NCBI GenBank assembly: GCA_030248195.1
Contig: JASAND010028335.1
Location: forward strand, 1-64,000
Direction: 5' to 3'
From: Trissonchulus latispiculum
Lineage: Eukaryota > Nematoda > Enoplea > Enoplida > Ironidae
Length of the DNA stretch: 64,000 nucleotides
Shown here: piece by piece, positions 11,492 through 20,765 of the stretch
Numbering within the stretch: position 1 is the stretch's first letter
Layout of the letters: each line of letters starts with the position of its first letter
Made by a program: the position numbers and the translations under genes
The notes under the pieces: generated by a model
The model's input: only the letters and a program-made list of their open reading frames with translations
Database searches by the model: none
What the model was told of the DNA's origin: nothing

Positions 11492-14400
11492 GTAAGTTTT
11501 TGTAAACCGCTGAAAATCTAAGCTTCAAAACTCAGTCATTTTATTGTTTTAGTAATTGTAAAATAAATTATTAAAGTATAAATATAAAATTAAATTAAAC
11601 TATTATTAACTATATATATTTATGTTTTATAATTTGTAAAATAAATTATTAAAATTATAAATTATAAATAAACGTATATATATATGATATTATATATATA
11701 GTGAATCTTTACTGAAGTAATTGCAAGTAATTTGTGTAAAGTAATTAATCACTAGGGATATATATTATTTTTTAATATTTTTAATTTTAAAACATCTTGA
11801 ATTTCAAAACATTACTAGAGAATTTTAAAACATCTATGGAGAATTTTAAAACATCTAGAATTTAAAAGTATTTAAGGATTAACTTTTGAAGAAATATTAA
11901 GTTAGCATTAGTTCATATACATCCCAGTACTTATGGAGTTAACATTCAAAATTTAGAATTAGCTCGAACCGGTAAAAGTATGGTTTAAAATAAAGGAATC
12001 CTTTTTCTGTGTAGACTTTGAATTGCCTGAACTTTATATTTTACATCGGAATGATTTCAAAATTCTTACAAGCTGGATACTATACTTTTTAATTTCGATT
12101 CTTTAATTTCTCTGATGAATGGTGACTAAATTCCTTTGACCTCCCTGATTGTACAAAATCATATAGATATAACGTGCGATACTCCTCTGTATTTCATATG
12201 ACTGTATATAAGGCACAATGGACAGAGCATTACACTTATATACGTACTTTCTACACACATATGTGCTATTATGTGTTAAAGTCCTGAGTGTAAAGTGTAC
12301 AGTGGTCAGCGAGAGAAGGGGCTGGTTTTTCTTAGGCTGGTGCGAGGCTGGGGCTGGGGCTGGAGCTGGGGCTGGTTTTTTCCCACACCCATATTTTCGT
12401 CGCTAGACAGCGCCGACTCTAGGTAGGTTAAGAGAATGTGGCAGTTGACGAGGGATGTTTTTACTAAAAACTAGATTTTCCAGAATTTTTTGAAATTTAA
12501 ATTTTTGAAAATTGCTATTGATTGCTATGAAATATTGTTTTATTATGTTTCTGTGGACAATGACAGTTGGTTAACTATTACTGTCTACTGTTTTTGTCAT
12601 GTATTTATTATTTTCAGGATATTCCCGCAGAAGTGGGTACCGTCTTCAAGACGCCACGTGACCAACCATCTGCGCCTCGTAATGTTCGCATTTATAAAAA
12701 CTATTTCTGCCCTAGCTGGGTGGTCAGACTGCTATACTTTAAAGACTCCACTACAAATGAATGGCGTCCCCTGTTGAATTTAAAGTATCTACTATCTGGA
12801 CAGTTACTGTTTTATTATATGGCGGGTTCATTGCAACTGACTGCCTGGTTTGGTAGTATGGTTCTGGCTCCTCGTGCTATTGAACTTCAAATGTCTATAG
12901 CTCAAAGCGCCCTACTGTTATCAGTTTTAGGTATGTTGTAACTGTTTTGTATATTGATCATTTGTCCTTTGTCCTTTATGTTTAACACACATACGCTTGT
13001 TCATTGTCATTGAATTATACCCGAAGGCTGCTAGAGCAGATCTTGTCCTCTTTTAGCTCGGCTTTAATTACCGTAAAGTAAACTCTGGTTAACACAAACT
13101 AGTCCAACAGCATAAAACTCTCTTGCATATACGTTACGTCCTGGCTTTTTCTACAGGTTCCCCTCCGAGAAATCGGTTTCTCCAGACTTGAGTCCCCCCT
13201 CCCGGATTAGGGCCCGCCGCCCCCCCCCCCCAGACTTCAAAAGCCAACAGAAATGTAGGGATTTGTGGGTAAATTTTTAGCATTTTTAGCATTAAGCTTA
13301 GATTTAAGTTAAAATTATTCATTTTTGAGCTCAGCAGCAAAAAGTAGCTATTTTTAAGCATTTTTTGAAAAAATCCTACAGAAATCCGCCCCCAATGTTC
13401 TCCCCCCCTCGCAGAAATTTTGGCCTATGAAAAAAGCCAGACGTCTAGCGTCTATAATAGGAAGAGTGAGACACTTGGCCATCCCTAGTGTTTTAAGCTT
13501 GCGAGATGCTCGAAACATTTAGAGCGAAATCTCGGGGGGTACCGCTCACTGTTGTTAACCATGAAGTGTTTATATGCGCCTGAACTAAAACTAGTCTGAT
13601 TGGCGTATTGCTTATCTTTGTTAAAATTGCCTGTACAAGCGGACCCCCCAAATTTAATTATATACTGTATACCGTTAGAAATCAACCAATCAGGGCAGAG
13701 CTAAACGCTTTTTTCAAACTTCTACGTGTGATTCTCCCGCCCCCCCCCCCCCCCTAAGATCTCGGGGGGAGGGGTCCGCTTATATAAGTAATTTTAACAT
13801 AAAGCGCTTAACCAATCAGATTCGTTTTAGTACGAACGCATATAAACACTGGTTAACAACGGCAGGTGTTACCCCCCGCGAGATTTCGACTTTAATGAGT
13901 CAAGCAACTCGAAAGCTTAAAACACTAGGAAGAGCTGAGTGTCTCAATCCTAATTTCCTATTATGACTCTTGGGTTACGTACGTATATTTCTATAAATTA
14001 ATGTTGATTAGCTTTTTACGTTGTACGTATTTGCCTACTAGTTTTGGTAAAGCAGTTATATAATTAATATTTTGTTTTTTTCTAGAAATTGCTATGTTAA
14101 TTAAATTATCATTTAAAATTATGAGCGCTGGGTTTTGTTTAAAGGTTTTCTTATGTCTCCAATGAGCATCCCCGCGCTATAGTTTCATCATACGTCGAGT
14201 GATGTCTGCCCGTCTCATCATTTTGAGTGATGCATTTTATAATACATGTTATGTATGCATGCCAAATAGTTTCGTCATTTTACAGACGTCATTTGGTTGG
14301 GTCGGCTTTTTCAGTTTTAAAACGTCTCCGTCTGTTTTGTGTTTAAAGCCAATTCCTCATAATAATGCGAAGTTTGTACAACCACTAATGAATCCTGTTT

Positions 14401-17400
14401 TTCGTCTGCGTTTCGGCATCTTTTGTTGATAGGATATCCTTGAATTAAATTGTGCAATGTTTGCTTTTATTCTTGAATGAGAGCTGACGGCAGCGGGCTT
14501 TGATTTACGTAATGTAGGTTTTTAAAATAGAGGGATTACTTGTATGGAATTACCTTGTATTTATGATAGAATGTCAATAACATTATTGTATAATATTGAA
14601 GAAGTTGCTCAAAAACTTTGGAAGCTGTGAAATTGCTCCGGTTTTAGCTAAAAATAATTTTTAGTATGTTATATTTGCTTACGTAGTTTTACATTCTTTT
14701 TTGGGATGGTCAGGTCAGTTGTTTGCTTTCTTATTTCAGGCTGCGTTGATACGGCTGGACGGCTCTTAGGTGGATTTCTGGCAGATACCACCTTGCTTAG
14801 GCCTTATCGTCATGAAATGTTGATCCTTTTTCCTTTACTAGGTATGGTTACGTATGCTGACTGGCAAATTGAATGTCGTGCTGATACGTCGTGAGAGGTT
14901 ATGAGTGCTTCAGCATTATCACTAAAAATTAAAATGCTTTTTTTGGCTCGACCCAGCATTCAGGTAAAAAAGACGCAGCGGTCATGACAAGAGACGACTA
15001 CAAAGAACCGACCAGTGTACACTGGTAGGCTCTATTTCCCAAAAAAAAACAAGCGTGCAGCCAGGAGGGTATGGGGGAATCCCCTGAAAAGCCCGGTTCA
15101 TACTTGTCTCTATGTCTCTGTCTCTAAGTCTCTGTCCTTTTGTCTCTACACTGATAGAGACAAGACGTTCATACTTAAAAGGACAAAAAGACAGAGACTA
15201 GGTCATGTGACAACTAATTCAAATTCTATTGGCCACTGGGTTTAACCAAAAACGAGCAAAAAGTATTTCAATCGAAAAATCTTATGCTACTATTGTTGTC
15301 CCATTAACAGCCGAAGTTCTATTATGTTGAAAATTGACTTTAAAATTAGTTATAAATGTAGTTACTTTTAAATATCCAATTTAACCGACATATCACGTGT
15401 TAGAATCTGCTATTTTGATTGGCTGCCGCTTAAGGACAGGCAGAAAAGTTGAGCATTGTTCGACTTCGCTTAGAGACTCTTAAGGACAGCTTAGAGACAA
15501 AAGGACAAATAGACAGAGACAGGTATGAACCGGCTAAAGACAGAGACATAGAGACAGAGACCTAGAGACAGAGACTCAAAGACAAGTATGAACCGGGCTA
15601 AATTGTGGACACTTCCCAGAGTTTTTCCGCGCGTGTGTAGTCACCCGTTTTTTAAAAAACTTTCTTTTCTTCGGCGAGATCTGGCCATCATTCTCTTAGT
15701 AACAGTATCCTTTGATCAGTCTGTGCAGTCATTTGAAAGTAGGAAAGCGCTCTGAGTTATTTGTTTAGTGCAAAGAATGCTCTGTAAAAAATTCTCCAAA
15801 GGTAGTAGATAAGATAAATTTCTCAACTTCTGGGAGGCTCTGACCCCCACTCCCTAAAAATTATTGCACTCCTAAAAATTTTCTGGCTACGCTTATGCCA
15901 AGAAATATCTCACTAACCAGGCAACTTTCAGGCTTCGTGGTCTTAATAGTATTTATGCTGCCCCAGCAAGTAAGACCGAGACACTGCAGCCATGGTCACA
16001 ATTTGCTTATAACGTCCGGATACGGGGAGGTTCATGGTCTTGGATTTGAGATGGATGTGAATAAATACTGCCTGTTAATATTTTGTTACATAACTTATAG
16101 ATAAGCGTGTGGATGTAGACTGCTAATTTTAGGTGGGATCACCAGTTTATTCACTGTGCTGATCTCTGATCTGTGGGGGATGTTAGCCTATCTGTTTACC
16201 GGTGTGATTTTCTTTGCCATGATTATGCCTCTGGTCCCGGTGGCCCTTGGCGATATTGTGGGCCCAGAAAATATGTCTCAAGCCTGGGGTGTCTGCCTTT
16301 TTGTGGAAGGATTTTCGGTTCTGTCCACTCCTGTACTCATCGGTGCGTTTTGCAATCTGTATATAGTTGATTTGCATACAATTTTGACATTCAAAAATAG
16401 ATGATTAGAAATATAACAGCAGTAATAATGGGTATTTGACCGAAATTTTAGTTATTTAAGGTGCTGGTTTCCTTTCGGGTATTTTTGACTCCTACGGCTT
16501 TAATCCTTTACGCAAAGGGCTAAAACTTACGAAATAACCTATTTCCGTGTTCTTTAACATTTTAGGACCAGTCCCGTATTCTTAGGCCAAAAGATAAGAA
16601 AGTTTCGGTTTTTGGCCTTAAGCTCCCAGTAGGTAGACAAGACTGGAAAGAGGACTCGAAAATGAACATTTTTGCTCTTACAACCTTTGAGCTATCTCCA
16701 GCTATCTCCAGTCAGTATAAGCAAAAAACTGTTTTCAGGGTCAAAAAATGGCCATTTTCGAGGAAATCAGTTTTTTCAAAATTACTGCCACATGTTAAGG
16801 ACAAACTTGGCTTAGTTATACTCAATCGATACATCGTCCAAATGCACATTTTATGAATGCCTATTAGCCGGACTTTATTGCTTTCAGCTAGAGATTTGGA
16901 CCAAAAACCATTTTGGCAAAACTGCGATTATTTTGTTTCGAACATGGATTTCTCAAAAACTACTCGACGGATTCCGGAGATTTGCGGCAGAATCGAAATT
17001 CGCACTTCTGCGGAGGGACGTTTTTCTTGGTTTGGGCTAAAACATATTGAGTAGCAAGAAAACTCAATGCGAAGTTGCGAAATTTCGTGTTACTGTGCAT
17101 TTGGCAGATTTTCTCGACCGTTAAGACCTGCTGAGCCAAATCCAAAAAACGTCCCTCGGCCCGTATGTCCTTCATATCGTGGCACAAAAAGAACTTTTGG
17201 CCGATTCTTCAGTTTTGAGAAATCGATGTTCAAAAACTTTTGGTCTATATTCATCCTGTTAGATGTCAGCTTGTCAGAACATTTCTGCTATTTTTTTGCT
17301 AATTTTGCCAGTTCTGTAAGCTCATGTGAATGTACAGATAATAAGCTTTAAAACGATGTATAAAGCTCTTTGCAACTCCGAAAATTGCGAAAGTTATAGC

Positions 17401-17937
17401 GTTTCAAAAAATCACCACAAAAGCACTGCACAAAGGGATACCACCACCTTAAACTTCCAGTTTCCATGTGCTGGTCTGGGATACGATGAGCGCTGTGTGT
17501 TCCTTGGCCCTGGCCTTGGGCATCTTAATTCTAATTTCAAGGAAGTTATTTAAAGGGCAGCCTTACGAAATTTAGTTGAGCACTGTTCGGACAATCTGAG
17601 TAAAATATAGCAGCCCGACTGAATCTATACTATACTATGCTTTTAATCATAGTTTACTGGCGGCTTCAGCTCAGGACTATAATGAAATGATTCTGGTTTT
17701 ATTCCATTGAGTCGTTATGATATTATCTTAATTCCTGTGTTTTTGTTTATGATTTCAGACATTTGGTTTATTTCAGGTATGCTGGCCGATATTGTGGGTT
17801 CATATGTGTACGGTTTTGTATATATTGGAGTGATGAACATTTTGAGCTGTATTTGCTACTGTATTTCCCTGTTCTGGCCTAAGCTTGTGGCTAGACTGAG
17901 ACGCCAGTCCTCTGCTTCTTCCCACTCTATCTCTTGA
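4659..17937 (+). CDS. monocarboxylate transporter-like gene (SLC16/MCT family, MFS), nine exons
   Basis: Likely a 12-helix plasma-membrane carrier of the SLC16 family, which moves monocarboxylates or related small molecules, often with protons. Coding exons: 4659-4876, 7837-8000, 8681-8761, 9260-9462, 9995-10248, 12618-12930, 14740-14841, 16133-16342, 17777-17937. Seen: an MCT-like N-terminal motif DSGWAWVV (family pattern D/E-G-G/S-W-G/A-W, one mismatch), CRRIVM and LASVAKS after helix 2, ARYFLKKRGLAQG after helix 4, an acidic/Ser-rich loop between helices 6 and 7, SALLLSVLG in helix 8 and GRLLGGFLAD after it. Intron phases agree at all clear junctions (2, 1, 1, then 0, 0, 1, 1, 1). Predicted length is about 568 residues, normal for the family, but only if one missing base in exon 5 is allowed for. 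Substrate cannot be told. The exon 4/5 junction is the weakest part. Start ATG at 4659 is the first in frame after a stop; a further 5' exon is possible. Confidence 0.85.
5085..5985 (+). pseudogene. decayed LINE reverse transcriptase fragment in MCT intron 1
   Basis: Broken frames carry LINE RT pieces: a QGS-LGPALFLINV-like stretch near 5210-5265, INDLPEQFGG around 5270-5295, then ATAWARKWKMKFNSSKTDLL near 5390-5450 (the region after the catalytic motif) and FNGAEI-LLGLT. The downstream part (to about 5985) matches the usual C-terminal LINE text ending in PDSVMAYAY and KFRAAVYRHL. Several stops and frameshifts make it a dead copy. It resembles the CR1/jockey type, like the larger LINE copy at 27.0-31.8 kb. 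Confidence 0.75.
6018..7112 (+). mobile_element. TIR element with repeated GGGGAAAAAACATGG words (MCT intron 1)
   Basis: The ends are inverted copies: TATAGTCAGGGGGGG on the left and CCCCCCCTGACTATA on the right. Inside, the word GGGG-A(4-8)-CATGG occurs about seven times: direct near 6037, 6056, 6413 and 6929, inverted near 6373, 6887 and 6905. No transposase frame is visible, so this is a non-autonomous element. Target duplication is unclear because the flanks are TA repeats. Confidence 0.65.
7157..7695 (+). repeat. purine-only tract, G-rich, about 540 bp
   Basis: Nearly every base on the + strand is A or G; fewer than ten pyrimidines occur in over 500 bases. G runs are very long (an almost unbroken run of about 40 near 7317-7358, others near 7440-7470, 7595-7615 and 7677-7693), separated by GGAGG and GGAAGG blocks. 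It ends about 140 bp before exon 2 of the MCT-like gene. The open glycine/arginine/glutamate frame through it is a composition artefact. Length in the assembly is unreliable because of the homopolymers. Confidence 0.9.
7837..8000 (+). CDS. MCT-like gene exon 2 (TM2-TM3)
   Basis: The acceptor TTTTTTCAG is followed by C TAT GGT. The exon codes for the end of helix 2, the loop ADIYTCRRIVMCG (matching the family loop after TM2) and helix 3 (SVIACSGLVLASVAKS), then the start of helix 4. The donor G|GTATGT is strong and leaves phase 1. Confidence 0.85.
8501..8552 (+). repeat. AAT/ATT microsatellite, partly palindromic
   Basis: A run of AAT units followed by ATT units in MCT intron 2. It can fold on itself. 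No gene is implied. Confidence 0.8.
8681..8761 (+). CDS. MCT-like gene exon 3 (TM4 and conserved loop)
   Basis: An 81-bp phase 1-1 exon. It codes for GIGSGSMLTPGPIMIARYF and KKRGLAQG, which match helix 4 and the conserved Y-F-x-K-R-x-x-L-A-x-G loop of MCT proteins. Acceptor TTTAAG and donor G|GTATAT. Confidence 0.85.
9260..9462 (+). CDS. MCT-like gene exon 4 (TM5-TM6, start of central loop)
   Basis: The acceptor CATTGTAG gives phase 1. It codes for IIFAGSGVGAIVMPF (helix 5, with the family G-S-G-x-G), a loop LKRYGLHG, and helix 6 (LLIMGEIVLHGFALGAL). After YFPTAASKTKALLN the frame stays open to a stop at 9550, so the 3' edge is not certain. A phase-0 donor ACT|GTAACC at 9463 would fit the next exon; a weaker alternative lies at AACA|GTAAAC. 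Confidence 0.7.
9995..10248 (+). CDS. MCT-like gene exon 5 (cytoplasmic loop; apparent one-base frameshift)
   Basis: After the acceptor CATTTTAG the reading is EEEKDASDEEE; the same acidic pattern then continues in another frame as KEEEDEVSVGDREG, followed by a Ser/Pro/Thr-rich segment and the donor CTGCAG|GTATAC. One extra A in the GGAAAGG run near 10028 would join the two frames and make the exon a multiple of three, in agreement with phase 0 on both sides. This is the long loop between helices 6 and 7, typically charged and poorly conserved. Either a sequencing error or a real lesion. Confidence 0.65.
10661..10839 (+). mobile_element. small nested palindromic element
   Basis: It begins GTGCCAAGTTGTAGCACTGC and ends with its inverted copy GCAGTGCTACAACTGGCAC. 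Inner segments (GAGATTTGT/ACAAATTTC and GCAGG-GAAGCTC/GAGCTTCACCTGC) also pair, so it can form a hairpin of almost 180 bases inside the larger TIR element. Confidence 0.6.
11073..11094 (+). repeat. 22-bp perfect palindrome
   Basis: GTGCAGTACAA followed directly by its inverted copy TTGTACTGCAC. It lies inside the TIR element of MCT intron 5. Function unknown; may be a protein-binding or fold-back site of the element. Confidence 0.6.
11418..11490 (+). repeat. (TA)n microsatellite
   Basis: About 35 TA units without interruption, with further TATATA blocks near 11610 and 11680. Confidence 0.95.
12618..12930 (+). CDS. MCT-like gene exon 6 (loop end, TM7, start of TM8)
   Basis: Acceptor TATTTTCAG, phase 0 start DIPAEVGTVF, then the end of the central loop, a hydrophobic helix (LLSGQLLFYYMAGSLQLTAW) and the family motif SALLLSVLG at the start of helix 8. 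The donor TTTTAG|GTATGT is strong and gives phase 1. Confidence 0.85.
13141..13440 (+). mobile_element. 300-bp C-rich MITE with ACGTC duplication
   Basis: Starts CTGGCTTTTTC, ends GAAAAAAGCCAG, flanked by ACGTC at 13136-13140 and 13441-13445. The interior has runs of C near the left end and T-rich stretches. It is related to the copy at 649-1068 and a partial inverted copy ending near 1594. Confidence 0.75.
13452..13969 (+). mobile_element. foldback MITE, about 520 bp
   Basis: The two halves are inverted copies over about 200 bp each: ATAATAGGAAGAGTGAGACAC at the left and the matching GTGTCTCA...CCTATTAT at the right, plus shared inner blocks (CTAGTGTTTTAAGCTT, GAAATCTCG, GTTGTTAACCA, GTGTTTATATGCG). 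It lies almost directly after the previous MITE. No coding potential. Confidence 0.7.
14740..14841 (+). CDS. MCT-like gene exon 7 (TM8-TM9 loop)
   Basis: A 102-bp phase 1-1 exon between TTATTTCAG and G|GTATGG. It codes for VDTAGRLLGGFLAD, matching the conserved D-x-x-G-R-x-x-x-G-x-x-A-D of MCT helix 8 and its loop, then RPYRHEMLILFPLLG in helix 9. Confidence 0.88.
15090..15598 (+). mobile_element. TIR element with GAGACA word arrays (MCT intron 7)
   Basis: The ends are AGCCCGGTTCATACTTGTC and its inverted copy. Both flanks inside are filled with tandem TCTCTGTC / GAGACAGA words (about ten on each side), and a second inner pair GTTCATACTTA/CAGGTATGAACCGG is present. Non-autonomous. Target duplication not clear. 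Confidence 0.7.
16133..16342 (+). CDS. MCT-like gene exon 8 (TM9-TM11)
   Basis: A 210-bp phase 1-1 exon after the acceptor TTTTAG. It codes for two hydrophobic helices (LFTGVIFFAMIMPLVPVAL) and GDIVGPENMSQAWGVCLFVEG, matching the family segment around the L-x-N-A-x-G-L region, then STPVLIG. Donor G|GTGCGT. Confidence 0.88.
16460..17448 (+). mobile_element. TTAA-flanked foldback element (MCT intron 8)
   Basis: TTAA is present at both edges (16456-16459, 17449-17452). Ends are GGTGCTGGTTTCCTTT and its imperfect inverted copy AAAGGGATACCACCACC. Inner inverted blocks exist, e.g. GGGACGTTTTTCTTGG near 17016 versus its complement near 17130. TTAA targets are used by piggyBac and Kolobok elements; the class here cannot be fixed without a transposase. 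Confidence 0.7.
17777..17937 (+). CDS. MCT-like gene exon 9 (TM12, C-terminus, stop)
   Basis: Acceptor TTTATTTCAG, phase 1. It codes for MLADIVGSYVYGFVYIG and a last hydrophobic helix (MNILSCICYCISLFW), then a basic and serine-rich tail ending in TGA at 17935-17937. The C-terminal tail is short for the family. Confidence 0.88.
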
Positions 17938-20161
17938 TCTTTTTCCATCCTGTGCATTTTTGTCATGCATTGCATAATAATGTTTCCTTTATGCTTTCAG
18001 GACAGTACTCTTAGCTACAGTGTATTTTCTGTGCGAATTCGTGTTTTATACGTATACCTTACTTTTTCTTTGTTTTTCATGTACCATAATTTGCATGCCC
18101 GTTTCCTTTTTGTTTGTTGAATGGGTGTTTAATTTTTTCTGTTCTTTCTTTAACCTTTTTGCTTTTTTGTTCCTTTATGTTTGTCTTGTTTGCATAATAG
18201 ACTCAATTAATTGTTTCTATTTGTTTTTGTATTGTGGTATACAGGAGGATTGCCAAACGAAGTATGTATATACAGCCACAGCGGACTTTGTTTGAAAATT
18301 TATCTGCTGATTGTTGTATATGCGTAAAACGTAAAGGTTGCGATGATGATGACATCTCGGATTATCGTTCGATAGAGTTCCATTCTAGGAAGATTATTTA
18401 CAATTTTCTCAATTTTTTGTACTTCGTTTATATATATACTTTGTTTATGGTGTAGTGCGTAGTGTAATTTTTTATTCTACATAGTTTGTTTTGATGCATG
18501 AATGCATGCAGTGATGCCAGTGCAGTGTGCATTTACTACATTTTTATCCATTCTTTTCTTTTTGTTAGTTACACGTACACAGTTTGGTATCGTTTGTATA
18601 TATACGTATATATTGTATGCAGAACTCAGATTGCCTAGAATCGAAAGAGAATAAGGGGTTTCAAGTGTTCGTCGTATAATGTAATTCTGGCATTACGTAT
18701 TTAGTGGGGGTGCCCTCACTTTTCGGAATCTCCCCACCTTAGCCCCCTTCTATTTTCGGTATGCTCCCACATTTTTGCTCGCCGTTTAAAGTGTCGAAAA
18801 ATTGGTTGGCGAGGTATAAGTCGAGGTTTAAGAATTTTTCGATTTTTCAGCTCATTTAGGTCGACCCTTATCAGTTCATTATTTAAAATTTAAAAGCAAC
18901 GTTTTGCGTTTCTACCCTCAAATGCAGATTTTTAGCTAAATATTCATATTTATTCCTTGGACCTGCCCCCTCCACTTTTCGGAAGCTCCTTCTTCTTTCT
19001 ATTCCGGGCCTATCGTGCATGGTCTTCAGCAATGTGGAGAATCGCCAAACTAGCACACGTCTTCGCATGTTGTGACCAGAACATCCGGAAAGACCAGGTT
19101 ATAGAAGTACCGGGACCAACCGCTCGGCAGCATAATTTAAGGAATGGCTGATTCGGCACAACTAACAATCCTCAATCCAGCACACGTCTAGGCCAAATCA
19201 TCCGGAAAGACCAGGATAGATTCAGCTCGGCAACATAATTTAAGGATTCAGAATTTGAGTCATGCCCCCGGGAGTTGGAACCCATTAGCGCCGTTGGCCA
19301 GGCGGATGCCAGGGGACACCTGTGGGGATCTTCATTTGATGGGGCCCCATGTCGGTCGGATTTCCCACGGAGGTGGTTCCAAGCCCCGCGGAAGCTCCTC
19401 ACCTTCCTCACTATCAAAACCCTAAAATTGCTAAAATATATACAAGAATATCTTTGTAAAGGTATATGTATACGTCGTCGTGCGAATCTCGAAATTTTAA
19501 AAATATTGCCACAAGTAAAGTTGTACTAAACTTCACCGTTTAAGATAGTATTTAATGTTATATAATGCAGATTAAATTAAAAGAGCCTAAAAAGAATCTA
19601 AAACGGCCTTGCCTTTGCCTTTCAAGTGTTAACAATGCACAAATTGAAACAATATTTTAATAGACTTGTCATCAAGGCTGCTGTAGTTTTAACCAAAATA
19701 TCATTAAACAATTTCACGAATGCTCCTTCGTAAGATTATAATCAAACGGAAGTCTTTAGTGTAAATTTCAAGGAGATTGTTGACGCTAGTTCAGTTTAAC
19801 AATCGCACTAGTGAGTTTATAATCTCACTAAAACAGTCCGTGAGATTATAAACTCGCAGACCTTAGAATCTCATGACGACACATACTGTTTAAGTTGCAA
19901 AAACGTCATATAAATCAGTTTGCTTTCGCCTTCCGAACAATGTGATTTTAAATACGGAATTTGAGCGATTTCTTTTTTTCAGAGAAACAGTTACTTTAAG
20001 AAACGGTAACTTAGTTTTCTGAAAATATATCTTTACCTTTTCAGTGTTGTAACACTTTTTTGATGCATTTGTTCTTTAATTAATCTTGAATGTGCCAGTG
20101 AAATTAATTGTGACATGATGTCTAAACCGATCATACCGTTAGCAAGTTACCGTAAAAATCG
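17938..20161. other. 3' flank of MCT-like gene and unclassified repeats
   Basis: 17,940-18,650 is T-rich and probably includes the 3' UTR; no single poly(A) signal stands out. 18,700-19,520 holds repeated blocks: CCACTTTTCGGAA near 18715 and 18972, and an imperfect direct duplication of ATCCGGAAAGACCAGG with CTCGGCA-CATAATTTAAGGA at 19082-19145 and 19200-19247. No gene recognised. Confidence 0.5.
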
Positions 20162-20757
20162 GGATCTTTTCAGGATAATCCACCCCAAGCCCAGATTCCG
20201 CAAAACTTGACCAAATGAGCTGAAATTTGGCACGGGTATGTTTTCGACCTCACTGAGTTCAAATATCGCAAAATTTTTCGATTTCGCGAAATTCGATTTT
20301 TTTCGATTCGTAAGGGAGGACCAAGGGGAACCGAAAAATTTTTGTCTTCGATTTTGCTGAAAAGTCGTATTTAGGGGTTTTCGGAATAGCAGAATATGAA
20401 TCTGAAATCCCTTTTTCGATTCAGCTTTTTGTTAGCTCAGTACAAGCTAAAAATTAAAGCTTAAGATATAAGCTTTTACTGAGCTAACGAAAAGCTGAAT
20501 CGAAAAACGGATTTCAGATTCGTGTTCTGCAAACCCGAAAACCCCTAAATACGACTTTTCAGCAAAATCGAAGACAAAAAATTTTTTGGTTCCCCTTGGT
20601 CCCCCCCTACGAATCGAAAACATCGAATTTCGCGAAATCGAAAAATTTTGCGATATTTGAACTCAGTGAGGTCGAAAACATACCCGTGCCAAATTTCAGC
20701 TCATTTGGTCAAGTTTTGCGGAATCTGGGCCTGGGGTGGGTTATTCTGAAAAGATCC
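20162..20757 (+). mobile_element. 596-bp foldback element with 8-bp duplication
   Basis: Two arms of almost 300 bp, close to perfect inverted copies, meet near 20455-20465. Ends are GGATCTTTTCAG and its complement. It is flanked by AAAAATCG on both sides (20154-20161, 20758-20765). The 8-bp duplication fits hAT-like (or similar 8-bp) insertion. Partial relatives occur near 32100-32240, 48585-48780 and 52160-52440. Confidence 0.85.
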
Positions 20758-20765
20758 AAAAATCG

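Larger units (their letters stand above)
10464..12390 (+). mobile_element. TIR element with 8-bp target duplication (MCT intron 5)
   Basis: The left end starts GGGTGTGGGTAAAAACCAGC and the right end is its inverted copy. The next about 130 bp inward are also inverted copies (GCCCCA-rich block, then a shared stretch around GTGTACAGTGGTCAGC). The element is flanked on both sides by ATATTTTC (10456-10463 and 12391-12398). The 8-bp duplication fits hAT-like elements, though the first bases do not follow the usual C/T-AG. No transposase was seen. Confidence 0.8.

Noticed and set aside
12218..12406. AGAGAG-repeat protein
   Set aside because: It is the GGGGCT word array at the right end of the 10464-12390 element.
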